A stretch of 64,000 nucleotides of DNA from assembly GCA_002359315.1 (NCBI GenBank), contig DEMS01000003.1:62001-126000 (forward strand), written 5' to 3'. Made by a program: the position numbers and the translations under genes. Of this stretch, positions 1-8,843 are shown piece by piece. The notes under the pieces were generated by a model, which ran no database searches, was not told where the DNA came from, and was given only the letters and a program-made list of their open reading frames with translations. The DNA is from Bacteroidetes bacterium UBA2664. Its GTDB lineage: Bacteria; Bacteroidota; Rhodothermia; Balneolales; Balneolaceae. The stretch's first letter is position 1. Each line of letters starts with the position of its first letter.

Positions 1-466
1 ATAGTGTCGTTTCATTTCTTTGATTCAGATAGTGTTTCAGTTGATTCCTGAACTGAGATTTTTCAACCGGCTGCAGGTTTGAGTTGATGGCTGCCTCATA
101 AAATCGAGACTTTTTCTGTTCTGCATTCAGATAGAGATCCACAGCGCTTAAAAGGGATTTTTGTTTACTGTCGGTCAAAAAATCTTCATAAAACTGCTGA
201 AATGATGTAATTCCGGTTTTAGTATGGATCCAATATCCGACCCATGCAGCGATCAATAGAATAAAACCGAGCAGCCCGGTTTTGAAACCGGACGACAGGA
301 AGAGACTTTTTTCAAGTAGAATTAACAGTCCCAATCCAATCAGGAAAAAACCTAAACCATAAACAATCACAGAAATCGTGCGCTGCTGCTGAAGCTTTTG
401 ATGAGCTTCTATCAGCAGATCGACAATCTCTTTCATCCTTTGATCAGATTGTTTTGATGGATCCAT
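1..466 (-). CDS. N-terminal part of an unrecognised membrane protein (runs off the window)
   Basis: An open frame of 155 codons runs without a stop from an ATG at 466 to the left edge, so the C-terminus is missing. Residues 1-30 form a charged, Gln-rich helix. Two strongly hydrophobic segments follow at about residues 31-51 and 62-80, joined by a short loop, and then a hydrophilic helical stretch. A second in-frame ATG at codon 11 (436) has AAAGG directly before it, too close to be a normal ribosome binding site, so the first ATG is preferred. I do not recognise the family. The two-helix head followed by a long soluble part would fit large DUF4175-type membrane proteins, but that is a guess. 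It shares the strand of the MBL hydrolase gene upstream (64 bp apart) and may be co-transcribed with it. Confidence 0.6.
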   Translation of the reverse strand, partial: MDPSKQSDQRMKEIVDLLIEAHQKLQQQRTISVIVYGLGFFLIGLGLLILLEKSLFLSSGFKTGLLGFILLIAAWVGYWIHTKTGITSFQQFYEDFLTDSKQKSLLSAVDLYLNAEQKKSRFYEAAINSNLQPVEKSQFRNQLKHYLNQRNETTL

Positions 467-530
467 TGAGGTGTAAAAAAGGGTTGAGTACTAAGAACAA
501 CGGCTTTAGGTTAACGGGTGTTCAGACGAT

Positions 531-1412
531 TTATGAGATATCACTCAGTGAAAGTGATTTATTCATTTGAAATTTACCATCTGCATGCTGAATGGTGATC
601 ACTTCATGAGTAGCATCATGTTCCATAAACAGATACCAATTCTCTTCGGCAGCTTTTCTTAAAAACAGTGCTTTTTCTTTGAGTGTTTGAATTGGTTTCA
701 TATCGTAACCCATCACCCATGGAAGTGGGACATGAGCAAATGTTGGAAGAAGATCTGCGACATAGACAATTGTGGTGGATCCATGCGTGATTACCGGAAG
801 TTGTTGCCCCTCAGTATGCCCATCCATCGGGATTGTTTTTAATCCATTTTCAAATTCATGGTTATCTTGGACCAAATTGAGCCGCCCACTCTCTTTAATG
901 GGATTGATATTCTCCGGGAAAAAACTGGCTTTTTCCCGTTCATTGGGATGATTGGCTGTTTCCCAGTGTTTTTCATTGACATGATAAATGGCATTCGGAA
1001 AGACCTCTTTCAGATTTCCGTCCATATCAACCGTAGTTGTTCCGCCACAGTGATCAAAATGGAGATGTGAAAAGATGATGTCGGTGATATCTTCAGGCTT
1101 ATAACCACATCGATTCAGTGATCGAATCAATTCACTGTGTTCATAATCCAATCCATAGATTGAGCTCATTTTATCATTAAACTTGTCGCCGGATCCGGTA
1201 TCGATCAAATATATTTTGTCCGACTCCCTGGAATGAATCAACATCAATCTCATGGCCATTTTGATTCTGTTTTTATCATCTGCCGGGATCTGCCGGCTCC
1301 AAAGTGTTTTAGGCACAACACCAAACATTGCGCCGCCATCCAGTAAAAAACGGCCGGCTTCAATACTATAAATTTCAAAAGGGCCTAATTGGAGTGGATT
1401 TAATTGAGTCAT
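531..1412 (-). CDS. MBL-fold metallo-hydrolase
   Basis: The 293-residue protein has the metallo-beta-lactamase zinc signature HLHFDH at residues 116-121, an upstream metal-site-like DTGSGD at 71-76, and a later DGHTEGQ where the third histidine ligand is expected. It has no obvious signal peptide, so it is probably cytoplasmic. Length and layout resemble the lactonase/YtnP-like branch of the superfamily, but the substrate cannot be read from the sequence. The gene follows the cytochrome oxidase operon on the same strand, but a strong terminator at 1494-1526 separates them, so it is probably transcribed from its own start in 1413-1493. No clear Shine-Dalgarno sequence precedes the ATG. Confidence 0.85.
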   Translation of the reverse strand: MTQLNPLQLGPFEIYSIEAGRFLLDGGAMFGVVPKTLWSRQIPADDKNRIKMAMRLMLIHSRESDKIYLIDTGSGDKFNDKMSSIYGLDYEHSELIRSLNRCGYKPEDITDIIFSHLHFDHCGGTTTVDMDGNLKEVFPNAIYHVNEKHWETANHPNEREKASFFPENINPIKESGRLNLVQDNHEFENGLKTIPMDGHTEGQQLPVITHGSTTIVYVADLLPTFAHVPLPWVMGYDMKPIQTLKEKALFLRKAAEENWYLFMEHDATHEVITIQHADGKFQMNKSLSLSDIS

Positions 1413-1493
1413 ACGAGTAAGCTTTTAACAGTGGCTTTTTTAATAATTCAGTTTGTTAAAATAGCTTGGTTGCCACATGGCTTGAATATAAAT

Positions 1494-1526
1494 AAAAAAA
1501 GCCGATTCCACAGGAAATCGGCTTTT
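1494..1526 (-). terminator. Rho-independent terminator of the ACIII-oxidase operon
   Basis: An 11-bp perfect inverted repeat (AAAAGCCGATT / AATCGGCTTTT, 1497-1507 and 1516-1526) encloses an 8-base loop. On the minus strand it is followed by a run of seven T. It lies 17 bp beyond the stop of the subunit IV gene, as expected for the end of the long minus-strand operon. Confidence 0.9.
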
Positions 1527-1543
1527 AAAGAGATTAGAAATCT

Positions 1544-1846
1544 TTAAAAAGATGGGATAGGATCTGTCCTGTATAGGGTATCGAGCAGGGTGATCCCGAT
1601 AAAAAGCAGGAAGAACACGATGGACAAAACAAATAACATTGAATGGAATTTGGTGTCCCAATAGAGATTCATAAAAAATGCCGAAACAATAATTGCTTTC
1701 ACAACGGCGATAGCAATGGCAACCACTACGTTCCAGGGTTCCGGTATAGCAACCCAGGTAACAGCTACAGTAATAAATGTGAGCATAAAGAGGGAGATTG
1801 CAACTCCCCATAAAAATTTTGCTGATGATATATGATGTCCGCTCAT
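1544..1846 (-). CDS. coxD: Cytochrome c oxidase subunit IV
   Basis: A 100-residue protein with three hydrophobic helices and a short hydrophilic N-terminus carrying His4-His5. Size, topology and position directly after subunit III fit the small prokaryotic subunit IV (COX4_pro/CyoD-like) of heme-copper oxidases, which stabilises the complex rather than carrying cofactors. It is the last gene of the operon, 18 bp after the subunit III stop, and the terminator follows. A longer overlapping frame in the same place (1440-1904) lacks such helices and is not credible. Confidence 0.88.
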   Translation of the reverse strand: MSGHHISSAKFLWGVAISLFMLTFITVAVTWVAIPEPWNVVVAIAIAVVKAIIVSAFFMNLYWDTKFHSMLFVLSIVFFLLFIGITLLDTLYRTDPIPSF

Positions 1847-1864
1847 TGTCAGATAGTTTTTCAG

Positions 1865-2521
1865 TTAGTCGATCAGGTAGAGTAACGGGAATAGGAAAAT
1901 CCAAATTATGTCAACAAGGTGCCAATAGAGTCCGGTAATCTCAACGGGTGTATAGTAGCCGCTGTGAAAAACTTTCTTCTTTGCTTTGATTACAAGCCAG
2001 ATCATGAGTCCGATTCCAACCAATACGTGAACTCCGTGAAGACCTGTCATCATGTAGTAAATGCTGAAGAAGATATTAGCCTTTTCGTGTGCAATGCCTT
2101 CATAACTATAATAGGATCCGGGTAAAATACCTTTTTCAAACTTATGTGCGTACTCAAAATACTTAATCACCATAAAGACGCACGCCAGCCCAATTGTGAT
2201 ATATAAGTTTATAATCAGTCCTTTAATCTGGTTTAGCTGTGCAGATCGAATGGCCATGGCTACTGTAAGTGAGCTGCCAATCAGTACTGCAGTGTTAACC
2301 GCTCCCCAAAAGGTGTCCAGTTCAGTGGAGGCAAGCAGATATAGATCGGGGTACCAGGCACGATAGGCAATATAGGCTACAAAAAGCCCGCCAAAAAAGA
2401 GGATCTCTGTTACAAGAAAGACCCACATACCCATTTTGGACGCTTCAAACTGCTGATCACTGTCTATAAAATGGTGCTGGAGATGATCCAGTTTTTCCTC
2501 TAAAGCAGAAGGTTTTGACAT
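1865..2521 (-). CDS. coxC: Cytochrome c oxidase subunit III
   Basis: The 218-residue membrane protein has five predicted helices. Family landmarks are a long hydrophilic head, MGMWVFLVTEILFFGGLF near residues 30-47, and the C-terminal GLHGVHVLVG and YWHLVDIIWIFLFPLLYL. The five-helix, roughly 200-residue form is the short bacterial type, lacking the first two helices of mitochondrial COX3. It belongs to the membrane core of the oxidase, next to subunit I. It lies between subunit I (15 bp upstream) and subunit IV (18 bp downstream). Confidence 0.95.
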   Translation of the reverse strand: MSKPSALEEKLDHLQHHFIDSDQQFEASKMGMWVFLVTEILFFGGLFVAYIAYRAWYPDLYLLASTELDTFWGAVNTAVLIGSSLTVAMAIRSAQLNQIKGLIINLYITIGLACVFMVIKYFEYAHKFEKGILPGSYYSYEGIAHEKANIFFSIYYMMTGLHGVHVLVGIGLMIWLVIKAKKKVFHSGYYTPVEITGLYWHLVDIIWIFLFPLLYLID

Positions 2522-2536
2522 GATTTAATTTTTCGG

Positions 2537-4282
2537 TTAAGCTTGTTCTTTTTCAGTTTTGGAAACATCTGTATGATCTCCACCATGGTGATCGTGACCA
2601 TTATGAGAGGTCGCAATTCCCAGCTGAAATTCAGACATAGGTTTATGATAGTCGTATGGGCCGTTTATGATCACCGGTGTGTGTTCAAAATTATGTAGTG
2701 GAACCGGTGAGGATGTTTGCCACTCAAGTGCGCGGCTGCCCCAGGGGTTGGATCCTGATCTTTTCCCTTTTCGGAGGGAATGAAACAGATAACCGGCCAT
2801 GATAAAAAATCCAATGCCCATCACATAGGCCCCAACAGTTGAGAACTGATGGAATGGCTGGAATTGATCAATATAATTGAAATATCGTCGAGGCATTCCC
2901 TGTGCTCCCATTACAAATTGTGGGAGGAATGTCATGTTGAAACCAACAAAGATAATTCCGCATGAAATTCGGCCCCAGAATTCGCTGTACATTTTCCCAA
3001 ACATTTTTGGCCACCAGTAATGGAGTCCGGCAAGAAATGCCATTACCATTCCACCCATCATTACATAGTGAAAGTGGGCAACCACATAGTACGTATCGTG
3101 GAGATGAACATCGACAGATAGAGCCCCCAGCATAATCCCGGTGAAGCCACCAATCGTAAACAGGAAGAGAAAAACCATAGCATAGAGCATCGGTGTTTTC
3201 AAATCAATCGATCCTTTATACATTGTGGCAAGCCAGTTGAATATCTTTATTCCGGTCGGAATCCCAACGAGGAAAGTTAAAAATGAAAATACCATATTGG
3301 CGAGTGATGATTGTCCGGCAGTGAACATGTGATGTCCCCATACCAAAAACCCAATAAATGCAATTGCCAGAGATGAAAGTGCAATGGCCCAATAACCAAA
3401 AATTACTTTTCTGGAGAATGTTGAGATGACTTCTGAAATAATACCAAATCCGGGGACAATCATGATATAAACTGCCGGATGGGAATAGAACCAGAAGAAG
3501 TGTTGGTATAAGACCGGATCTCCTCCCAGGTTTGGATCGAAAATCCCAATTCCCAATGCTCTTTCCATTGTAAGAAGTAACAATGTAATGGCCAACACCG
3601 GAGTTGCTAAAATCTGAATAAGACTGGTTGCATAGAGTCCCCATAAATTAAGAGGTAATTTATTCCATGTAAGCCCCGGTGACCTCATCTTATGAATGGT
3701 GACAATAAAGTTCAGTCCGGTTAAAATGGATGAAAATCCAAGCACAAAGACCCCGAAAGTCATAGCCATCACATTACCGGTAGTTGTAGCGCTGTATGGA
3801 GTATAAAAAGTCCAGCCGGTATCAACACCGCCCGTAAAAATAGCGAAAATGGTAAATAGAGCACCGATAACGTAGATATAATAACTGGCAAGGTTTAATC
3901 TTGGAAAGGCAACATCTTTAGCCCCCAGTTGTAATGGTAATACAAAGTTACCCAACACTGCCGGAACCGATGGTATCAAGAAGAAAAAGATCATGATAGC
4001 GCCGTGAAGTGTAAATACTTGATTGTACACATCAGCGTCTATAAACGATTGGGCAGGGGTGAGGAGTTCTGTTCTTATAAGCAGAGCCAACATACCACCG
4101 ATAAAAAAGAAAAAGGTAATGGAAGCCAGATACATCAATCCGATCTTCTTGTGGTCGACGGTCGTCATCCACGCCCAAATACCGGTTTCTTCATTTAGGT
4201 AATGTTTCTCCGGGTTTTCGTCCGGTTTAAAACGCTTAACCTGTAATTTTTTAATACTTGTTGTCGCTTCGTTTGTTGCCAT
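2537..4282 (-). CDS. coxA: Cytochrome c oxidase subunit I, A2-type
   Basis: The 581-residue catalytic subunit has about 12 helices. The low-spin heme histidine is in TLHGAIM (His93). The active site reads WFYSHPAVY at residues 264-272: His268 and Tyr272 would form the CuB/His-Tyr site, and Tyr266-Ser267 precede it where A1-type oxidases have a glutamate. This YSHP form is the hallmark of A2-type enzymes such as the caa3 oxidases of Thermus and Rhodothermus. Further ligands are in GHHMFTAG (CuB) and HDTYYVVAHFHY (hemes). The C-terminus is hydrophilic and His-rich. It reduces O2 to water and pumps protons. It starts 4 bp after the subunit II stop codon. Confidence 0.97.
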   Translation of the reverse strand: MATNEATTSIKKLQVKRFKPDENPEKHYLNEETGIWAWMTTVDHKKIGLMYLASITFFFFIGGMLALLIRTELLTPAQSFIDADVYNQVFTLHGAIMIFFFLIPSVPAVLGNFVLPLQLGAKDVAFPRLNLASYYIYVIGALFTIFAIFTGGVDTGWTFYTPYSATTTGNVMAMTFGVFVLGFSSILTGLNFIVTIHKMRSPGLTWNKLPLNLWGLYATSLIQILATPVLAITLLLLTMERALGIGIFDPNLGGDPVLYQHFFWFYSHPAVYIMIVPGFGIISEVISTFSRKVIFGYWAIALSSLAIAFIGFLVWGHHMFTAGQSSLANMVFSFLTFLVGIPTGIKIFNWLATMYKGSIDLKTPMLYAMVFLFLFTIGGFTGIMLGALSVDVHLHDTYYVVAHFHYVMMGGMVMAFLAGLHYWWPKMFGKMYSEFWGRISCGIIFVGFNMTFLPQFVMGAQGMPRRYFNYIDQFQPFHQFSTVGAYVMGIGFFIMAGYLFHSLRKGKRSGSNPWGSRALEWQTSSPVPLHNFEHTPVIINGPYDYHKPMSEFQLGIATSHNGHDHHGGDHTDVSKTEKEQA

Positions 4283-4286
4283 TTAA

Positions 4287-5228
4287 TTACTCTAAGGTTT
4301 TGATGTACTCAATAATTGCATCAATTTGGCGATCGTTCAGTGAACCCGCATAGGATGGCATCACCGGCTGATAGCCTTCTACAATTTTTGCATTCGGTTC
4401 GAGAATGCTTTCACGGATATAATTTTCATCGACAGTCACGGTTTCTCCGGATTCCATAACACGTTCAGATCCAAAAATTCCCAGATATGATGGCCCCTGA
4501 AGTTCAGTACCGTCAGCGGAGTGGCAGGTTGTACAGGCGTTTCGGGTCACCAACTGTTCCCCTAATTCTACCGGATCCATATTATCATCCGCAGAACCGG
4601 CAGTTATTAACCAGGTCTCAAAATCTTCCTGAGTATGAACGAATGTTGTAGCCATCATATTCGAGTGAGCCATACCACAATACTCTGTACAAAATATAAT
4701 GGATTCGCCGGGTTCCATTGCTTCAAACCAAACTGATGAGTAACGATTCGGCAGGACATCATTTTTGATTCTAAAGTCGGGGATGTAGAAGGAGTGAATT
4801 ACGTCGTCAGAACTCATCACCAATTTCACAGGCCTGTTTGCCGGAACATGAAGTTCATTAACACTTACAAAACCGGTTTCATAGTGAAATTCCCACAACC
4901 AGCTTTTAGCAACCACGCGGATCTCATAAGCATCGTCAGGAGCAGTGTTTAAATTAACGTGTCCATTCAAACCCCATCCAAAAACGATCATCACCAGGAT
5001 AAGCGGTATGACCGACCAAGTGATTTCCAATTTACTGTTGTGAGTTATCACAGGAGTCACATCGTTATCTGATCGTCTTCTATACTTCCATGAGAAGTAG
5101 ACGATGGCAATCGTAATGCCGATTAACAGGATAACACTGGTTATATTTATAAAATGGAATAATGCGTCAGTGCCCTCAGCAAGCGTGCTTTTTTGAGGGG
5201 GGAGCATAAATTCACTAAATCTGTTCAT
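4287..5228 (-). CDS. coxB: Cytochrome c oxidase subunit II fused to cytochrome c (caa3-type)
   Basis: The 313-residue protein has two N-terminal transmembrane helices (about residues 27-47 and 70-90), a cupredoxin domain with the CuA ligands in CTEYCGMAHSNM, and a C-terminal cytochrome c domain (residues 223-313) with heme motif CTTCH at 232-236 and a probable Met ligand in VMPSYAG. The fusion makes this a caa3-type oxidase that carries its own cytochrome c. That domain is unusually similar to the second heme domain of ActE in the same operon (about 46% identity counted by eye). The start overlaps the SCO stop by 4 bp (ATGA), suggesting translational coupling. It receives electrons from ACIII and passes them to CuA and then subunit I. 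Confidence 0.97.
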   Translation of the reverse strand: MNRFSEFMLPPQKSTLAEGTDALFHFINITSVILLIGITIAIVYFSWKYRRRSDNDVTPVITHNSKLEITWSVIPLILVMIVFGWGLNGHVNLNTAPDDAYEIRVVAKSWLWEFHYETGFVSVNELHVPANRPVKLVMSSDDVIHSFYIPDFRIKNDVLPNRYSSVWFEAMEPGESIIFCTEYCGMAHSNMMATTFVHTQEDFETWLITAGSADDNMDPVELGEQLVTRNACTTCHSADGTELQGPSYLGIFGSERVMESGETVTVDENYIRESILEPNAKIVEGYQPVMPSYAGSLNDRQIDAIIEYIKTLE

Positions 5229-6058
5229 CTATCAAACTCGAGTTTTTTTGATTGTGAAAAAAGTCGTTCGCGTCTCCAAAAAACGCCCAAGAATATACCC
5301 AGAATTATAACGGTTGCCAAACCTCCGAGCTTCATAATATTCATAGCAACGGGTACATAACTTTGCGAAGATGGATCGTAAGTAAAACAGTACAGGACGA
5401 TTTTGTCCATTGCTGAACCGATCGTTCCGTCTGCTGCTTCATAGAGTGCATTACGCAGATCAAATTCACTGAATGTTGCACCGTATAGATATCTGGTGAT
5501 AATCCCTTTTGGACTGATCATCATGATACTTGCAAGGTGAAGATATTCACCTGTTTGTTCATCGTACTTGTACCGAAATCCAATGGAATCGGTAAGTTTC
5601 TTTATTGCCTCCTCTTCACCGGTAAGAAAGTGCCATCCTTCATGAGAACCGGCTCTTCCCAGCTGGGAGAGATATTTATCTTTTGAGTTGGCCGCAATTT
5701 CAGGGGTCTCTTCAGGATCAATACTGAATGAGATGATCGTATAATCAGTTCCCGGACTCCAAGCCAATTCATTGACTACATTATATACAGCATCCAATAC
5801 CAATCCACAGAGTGTCGGACACTCGTAATAGAGTGGATTGAGTAATATAGGTTTTCCTTCTTCGATTAAATCACTCAGCAGGATAATTTGTCCCTCAGAA
5901 TTTACAAACTTGAGATCCATCGGTATGGAATCGCCAAGTTTTTCATCAACCCCAATCTCTTCCAAAATAGTGGGTTTTCCCTGATTGAGCTGTGCGGTTG
6001 CGTTATCAAAGATGGAAAACACTGATATCAGAAATATGATGCTCAGTGTGTTTCTCAT
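5225..6058 (-). CDS. SCO1/SenC copper chaperone
   Basis: The 277-residue protein has an N-terminal signal sequence, a thioredoxin-like SCO domain with the copper-binding pair Cys80 and Cys84 (ECPTLC) and the expected distal His174 (YLHLAS), and a C-terminal transmembrane helix at about residues 238-260. SCO proteins deliver copper to, or keep reduced, the CuA site of oxidase subunit II in the periplasm. The gene overlaps the subunit II start by 4 bp, consistent with a dedicated assembly factor. The C-terminal anchor is less usual than the N-terminal anchor of mitochondrial SCO1, but occurs in bacterial relatives. Confidence 0.93.
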   Translation of the reverse strand: MRNTLSIIFLISVFSIFDNATAQLNQGKPTILEEIGVDEKLGDSIPMDLKFVNSEGQIILLSDLIEEGKPILLNPLYYECPTLCGLVLDAVYNVVNELAWSPGTDYTIISFSIDPEETPEIAANSKDKYLSQLGRAGSHEGWHFLTGEEEAIKKLTDSIGFRYKYDEQTGEYLHLASIMMISPKGIITRYLYGATFSEFDLRNALYEAADGTIGSAMDKIVLYCFTYDPSSQSYVPVAMNIMKLGGLATVIILGIFLGVFWRRERLFSQSKKLEFDR

Positions 6059-6071
6059 AGTGAAATATAAT

Positions 6072-6572
6072 TTAATCAGTAGCTATAATTGTAATCGCGC
6101 TATCGATCGGTATCCTGTAGATACCTTCATCAGGATCTACTACACCAAATGAGTCTAGTGTTACCTGATTTGTTCGATTTAATTCCTCAATATCATAATA
6201 TACACTCTGTTCGGATCGATCCTGTAATGAAGATGTTCGGGTATACTCATGCATAAACATTACGGCAACAATAAACAGCACGATCACGGCTGTACCAAAG
6301 AGTGACCAGAATGTTAGACGGCTATAGTTAAGATTGTCAAATGTTGCACCGAACTCAATTGATTTTGCAAAATCGTCTGATACATCTAGTGTAACTTCAT
6401 CGTCATCAGTAACGTTTCCCGCTTTCAATTCGCGTACCCAGTTCCTTATTTCATCTTCAGAGACGTTATGTTCTGCCGCTAATGCTTTTACAGCTTTTTC
6501 ACCACCTACAGCTGCGCTGTTTGCGATTTTTAATTTTTCAGATTCAGTGAAAATTGTCGGTTTCTTGCTCAT
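6072..6572 (-). CDS. Membrane-anchored protein with helix-turn-helix-like N-terminus, in the ACIII-oxidase operon
   Basis: I do not recognise this 166-residue protein as a named family. Residues 10-50 look like a three-helix HTH of the transposase OrfA/Trp-repressor type (a helix, then AVKALAAEHNVSEDEIRNWV). An acidic linker follows (about 51-80), then one transmembrane helix at 88-109, and a tail of about 55 residues that the charge pattern places outside the membrane and that ends in EGIYRIPIDSAI. It lies 26 bp after actF and 13 bp before the SCO gene, so it is clearly co-transcribed. Possible roles are an assembly or stability factor of the ACIII-oxidase supercomplex, or a membrane-tethered regulator. 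The HTH assignment is by eye. Confidence 0.75.
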   Translation of the reverse strand: MSKKPTIFTESEKLKIANSAAVGGEKAVKALAAEHNVSEDEIRNWVRELKAGNVTDDDEVTLDVSDDFAKSIEFGATFDNLNYSRLTFWSLFGTAVIVLFIVAVMFMHEYTRTSSLQDRSEQSVYYDIEELNRTNQVTLDSFGVVDPDEGIYRIPIDSAITIIATD

Positions 6573-6598
6573 TGAGAGACAGTTTTACGTTACAAAAA

Positions 6599-7798
6599 TT
6601 ATTGATGATAATGCTTGTTCAGTGAATCACTGAGTTGTGGATCGTTTACCGGGACGATATTATTCTTTTTGAATTGTTGGAAAAAGAGACCCATAAAAAT
6701 ACCACCCAATCCGATGAATGTTGCAAAATCGATCCAGCTGATGGAAACACCGCCATGACTCAATACTGGCATTACGATCCAATAGATTTCAACAAAGTGC
6801 ATCACAATTACAAGTATGGATGTAAATACCAACAATTTATGATTGTGTTTAGTATCTCTGTTTAATAGCAGTATAAATGGAATGATGAATCTGCCAAATA
6901 ACAGAGCGTAAGTCACAATTTCCCAACTTCCCTCAAGGCGGTGGTAAAACCAGAGTGTTTCTTCCGGGATATTGGCATAATAAATTAGTAAAAACTGACT
7001 GAATGCGATGTAAGCATAGAATACAGAAAATCCAAAGAACCATGCGCCGAGATCGTAAATATGAGCTTTACCAATGGTGTTTTTCAGGATATCATTTTTA
7101 TGAAGCCAAAAGACCATTAAAATCAGAATAGGAAAGAGAACCTGGAAACTCATAGCGAAGAAATAGACACCAAACATAGTTGAAAACCAGTGTGCATCCA
7201 ATGACATCAACCAGTCAAAACTTGCAAAAGCAATGGTGAGGGCAAAAATTAAAATGCCGGGGGCACTTAGATTTCGCAGTACCTGAACCAGTCCCCAGTC
7301 ATTGGTATTATCCATCTCGATCGACACTTTGTAGAGTCTATGTCCCAGATAACCCCAGATTCCGAAATAGATGAATTGTCTGATCACAAAAAACGGCACA
7401 TTCAAATAGGGAATTTTACCAACCATAATCGGATCATCAGCGATATACTCAGTATTTGTCCAGGAGAATAGTGTACTCATTCCAATCAATACAGGGATGA
7501 AGAAGATCGCCCAGATCCAAATATTCGCAAAAAAGGATTCCGGAATTCTTCTCAAAACTGTTCCCCAGGATGATTTCGTAATATGGTGAATCATGACCAA
7601 AATCAATGAAGCCAGTGCAATACTGGTAAAAAAGGTAAAACTGGTTAGATAAGAGAAGAAAAACTGTTCGCTATTCAAAAAATAGCCGACCAAGCTGGCG
7701 ATTAAGCCAACAGCACCGAACCCATAAAATGTTTTTGCAACATCCAGGTTGGATGGAAATTGAACAGAATCGGTTAATTTTGGACTATGTGAAGCCAT
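6599..7798 (-). CDS. actF: Alternative complex III subunit ActF
   Basis: The 399-residue polytopic protein has about ten hydrophobic helices and few charged residues between them. Its place in the cluster, size and motifs such as FASFDWLMSLDAHWFSTMFG and GLFFQQFKK match ActF, a membrane subunit of the quinol:cytochrome c/acceptor oxidoreductase ACIII that is related to ActC/NrfD. It is not thought to carry redox cofactors; a proton-path role has been proposed for the family. It lies 24 bp after actE. Confidence 0.93.
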   Translation of the reverse strand: MASHSPKLTDSVQFPSNLDVAKTFYGFGAVGLIASLVGYFLNSEQFFFSYLTSFTFFTSIALASLILVMIHHITKSSWGTVLRRIPESFFANIWIWAIFFIPVLIGMSTLFSWTNTEYIADDPIMVGKIPYLNVPFFVIRQFIYFGIWGYLGHRLYKVSIEMDNTNDWGLVQVLRNLSAPGILIFALTIAFASFDWLMSLDAHWFSTMFGVYFFAMSFQVLFPILILMVFWLHKNDILKNTIGKAHIYDLGAWFFGFSVFYAYIAFSQFLLIYYANIPEETLWFYHRLEGSWEIVTYALLFGRFIIPFILLLNRDTKHNHKLLVFTSILVIVMHFVEIYWIVMPVLSHGGVSISWIDFATFIGLGGIFMGLFFQQFKKNNIVPVNDPQLSDSLNKHYHQ

Positions 7799-7822
7799 GT
7801 ATTTACTTTTTTTCGCTCGAAA

Positions 7823-8806
7823 TTATTCGTCTGATACTGATTTTATAAACTCAACCAGTGATTGAAGTTCACTTTCTGATAAAAAATCATATGGAACCAT
7901 TGCATTTTGATATCCTTCTACAACTTTTGCACCGGGGTCGATAATGGATTCCATGATATAATCTTCGTCTGCTGTAGTACTGCTTCCATCGGTGAAGTTT
8001 CTTTCTGATCCAAAAAGATTCTGAAAACTAGGGCCTACAACGTCTCTTCCATCTAAAGAGTGACACGCCTGACATGCATTTTGAATATAAAGTCTTTCAC
8101 CGCGAGCTACAGACACTTCATCGTTTCCTCTGACAGCTCGGGATTCTTCTAAAGCTGCAAGCCGGGCTTCTTCAGTGCGATACTGATCTACCAGTTGTGC
8201 AAGGTCTACATCAAATCGCTCCATTTCTGCCTCAGGAACATTTTGACTTTTTTGAAGGGCACGAATATAAGCAACAATGGCCCATCTGTCTTCAACTTTA
8301 ATCTGAGTTGCGTATGATGGCATCGTTCGGATACCATTGGCAATAGCAGAATAGATCTCACCATCAGGCATATTATAACTGGCCTCCCGATGATAGGTTG
8401 GAGCGGGAACATAACCGTATTGACCGGTCATGATAATACCTTGTCCGTTCCCGGTGGCTCCATGACACATTTGGCAATATATGTCGTAGCGTTCTTTACC
8501 CCGGTAGAGAAAATCACGGGTCATTTCGAAGGGGATTTCATCAACAAAATTTCCATCTTCATCCACTCCTTCATAAAGTGCAGTATCATGCCGCAACATT
8601 CCTCGTGCTACAGTGCCTTCAACCGGCACTCTCATCGCCATCCCGTTTTCAAAAAAGGAATTCTCTTCCTGAGCGTTAAAACGGTCCTGAAATTGCATGT
8701 TTAACTGAGTGCGCATTGGCGGATTTTCTGTTTTCTGGCCACGACACGATAAAACTGTCGTTGCAAGTAGTAGAATAGCACCAAGTTTAATAAAAGCGAT
8801 TTTCAT
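7823..8806 (-). CDS. actE: Alternative complex III subunit ActE, di-heme variant (lipoprotein)
   Basis: The 327-residue cytochrome c has a lipoprotein signal (hydrophobic stretch, then VLSC with Cys21). It has two heme c motifs, CQMCH at 111-115 and CQACH at 245-249. The first domain is the normal ActE cytochrome. The second (residues about 236-325) is an extra cytochrome c domain that aligns almost without gaps with the C-terminal domain of oxidase subunit II encoded 3 kb downstream: GERL..NAC..CHS.DG, then GPS, FGSER, DE.YI.ESI and VEGYQ. A Glu/Arg-rich helical linker (about 190-235) joins them. ActE subunits I know of from characterised complexes carry one heme, so the extra domain probably extends the electron wire towards the oxidase. 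Confidence 0.93.
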   Translation of the reverse strand: MKIAFIKLGAILLLATTVLSCRGQKTENPPMRTQLNMQFQDRFNAQEENSFFENGMAMRVPVEGTVARGMLRHDTALYEGVDEDGNFVDEIPFEMTRDFLYRGKERYDIYCQMCHGATGNGQGIIMTGQYGYVPAPTYHREASYNMPDGEIYSAIANGIRTMPSYATQIKVEDRWAIVAYIRALQKSQNVPEAEMERFDVDLAQLVDQYRTEEARLAALEESRAVRGNDEVSVARGERLYIQNACQACHSLDGRDVVGPSFQNLFGSERNFTDGSSTTADEDYIMESIIDPGAKVVEGYQNAMVPYDFLSESELQSLVEFIKSVSDE

Positions 8807-8843
8807 AATGTTTAATCGATCTTGTGAAAGAAGTTAAGATGAT

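Noticed and set aside
1440..1904. Minus-strand frame of 154 codons overlapping oxidase subunits III and IV
   Set aside because: It is in another frame across the subunit IV gene and the terminator. The subunit IV frame has the right helices and position.
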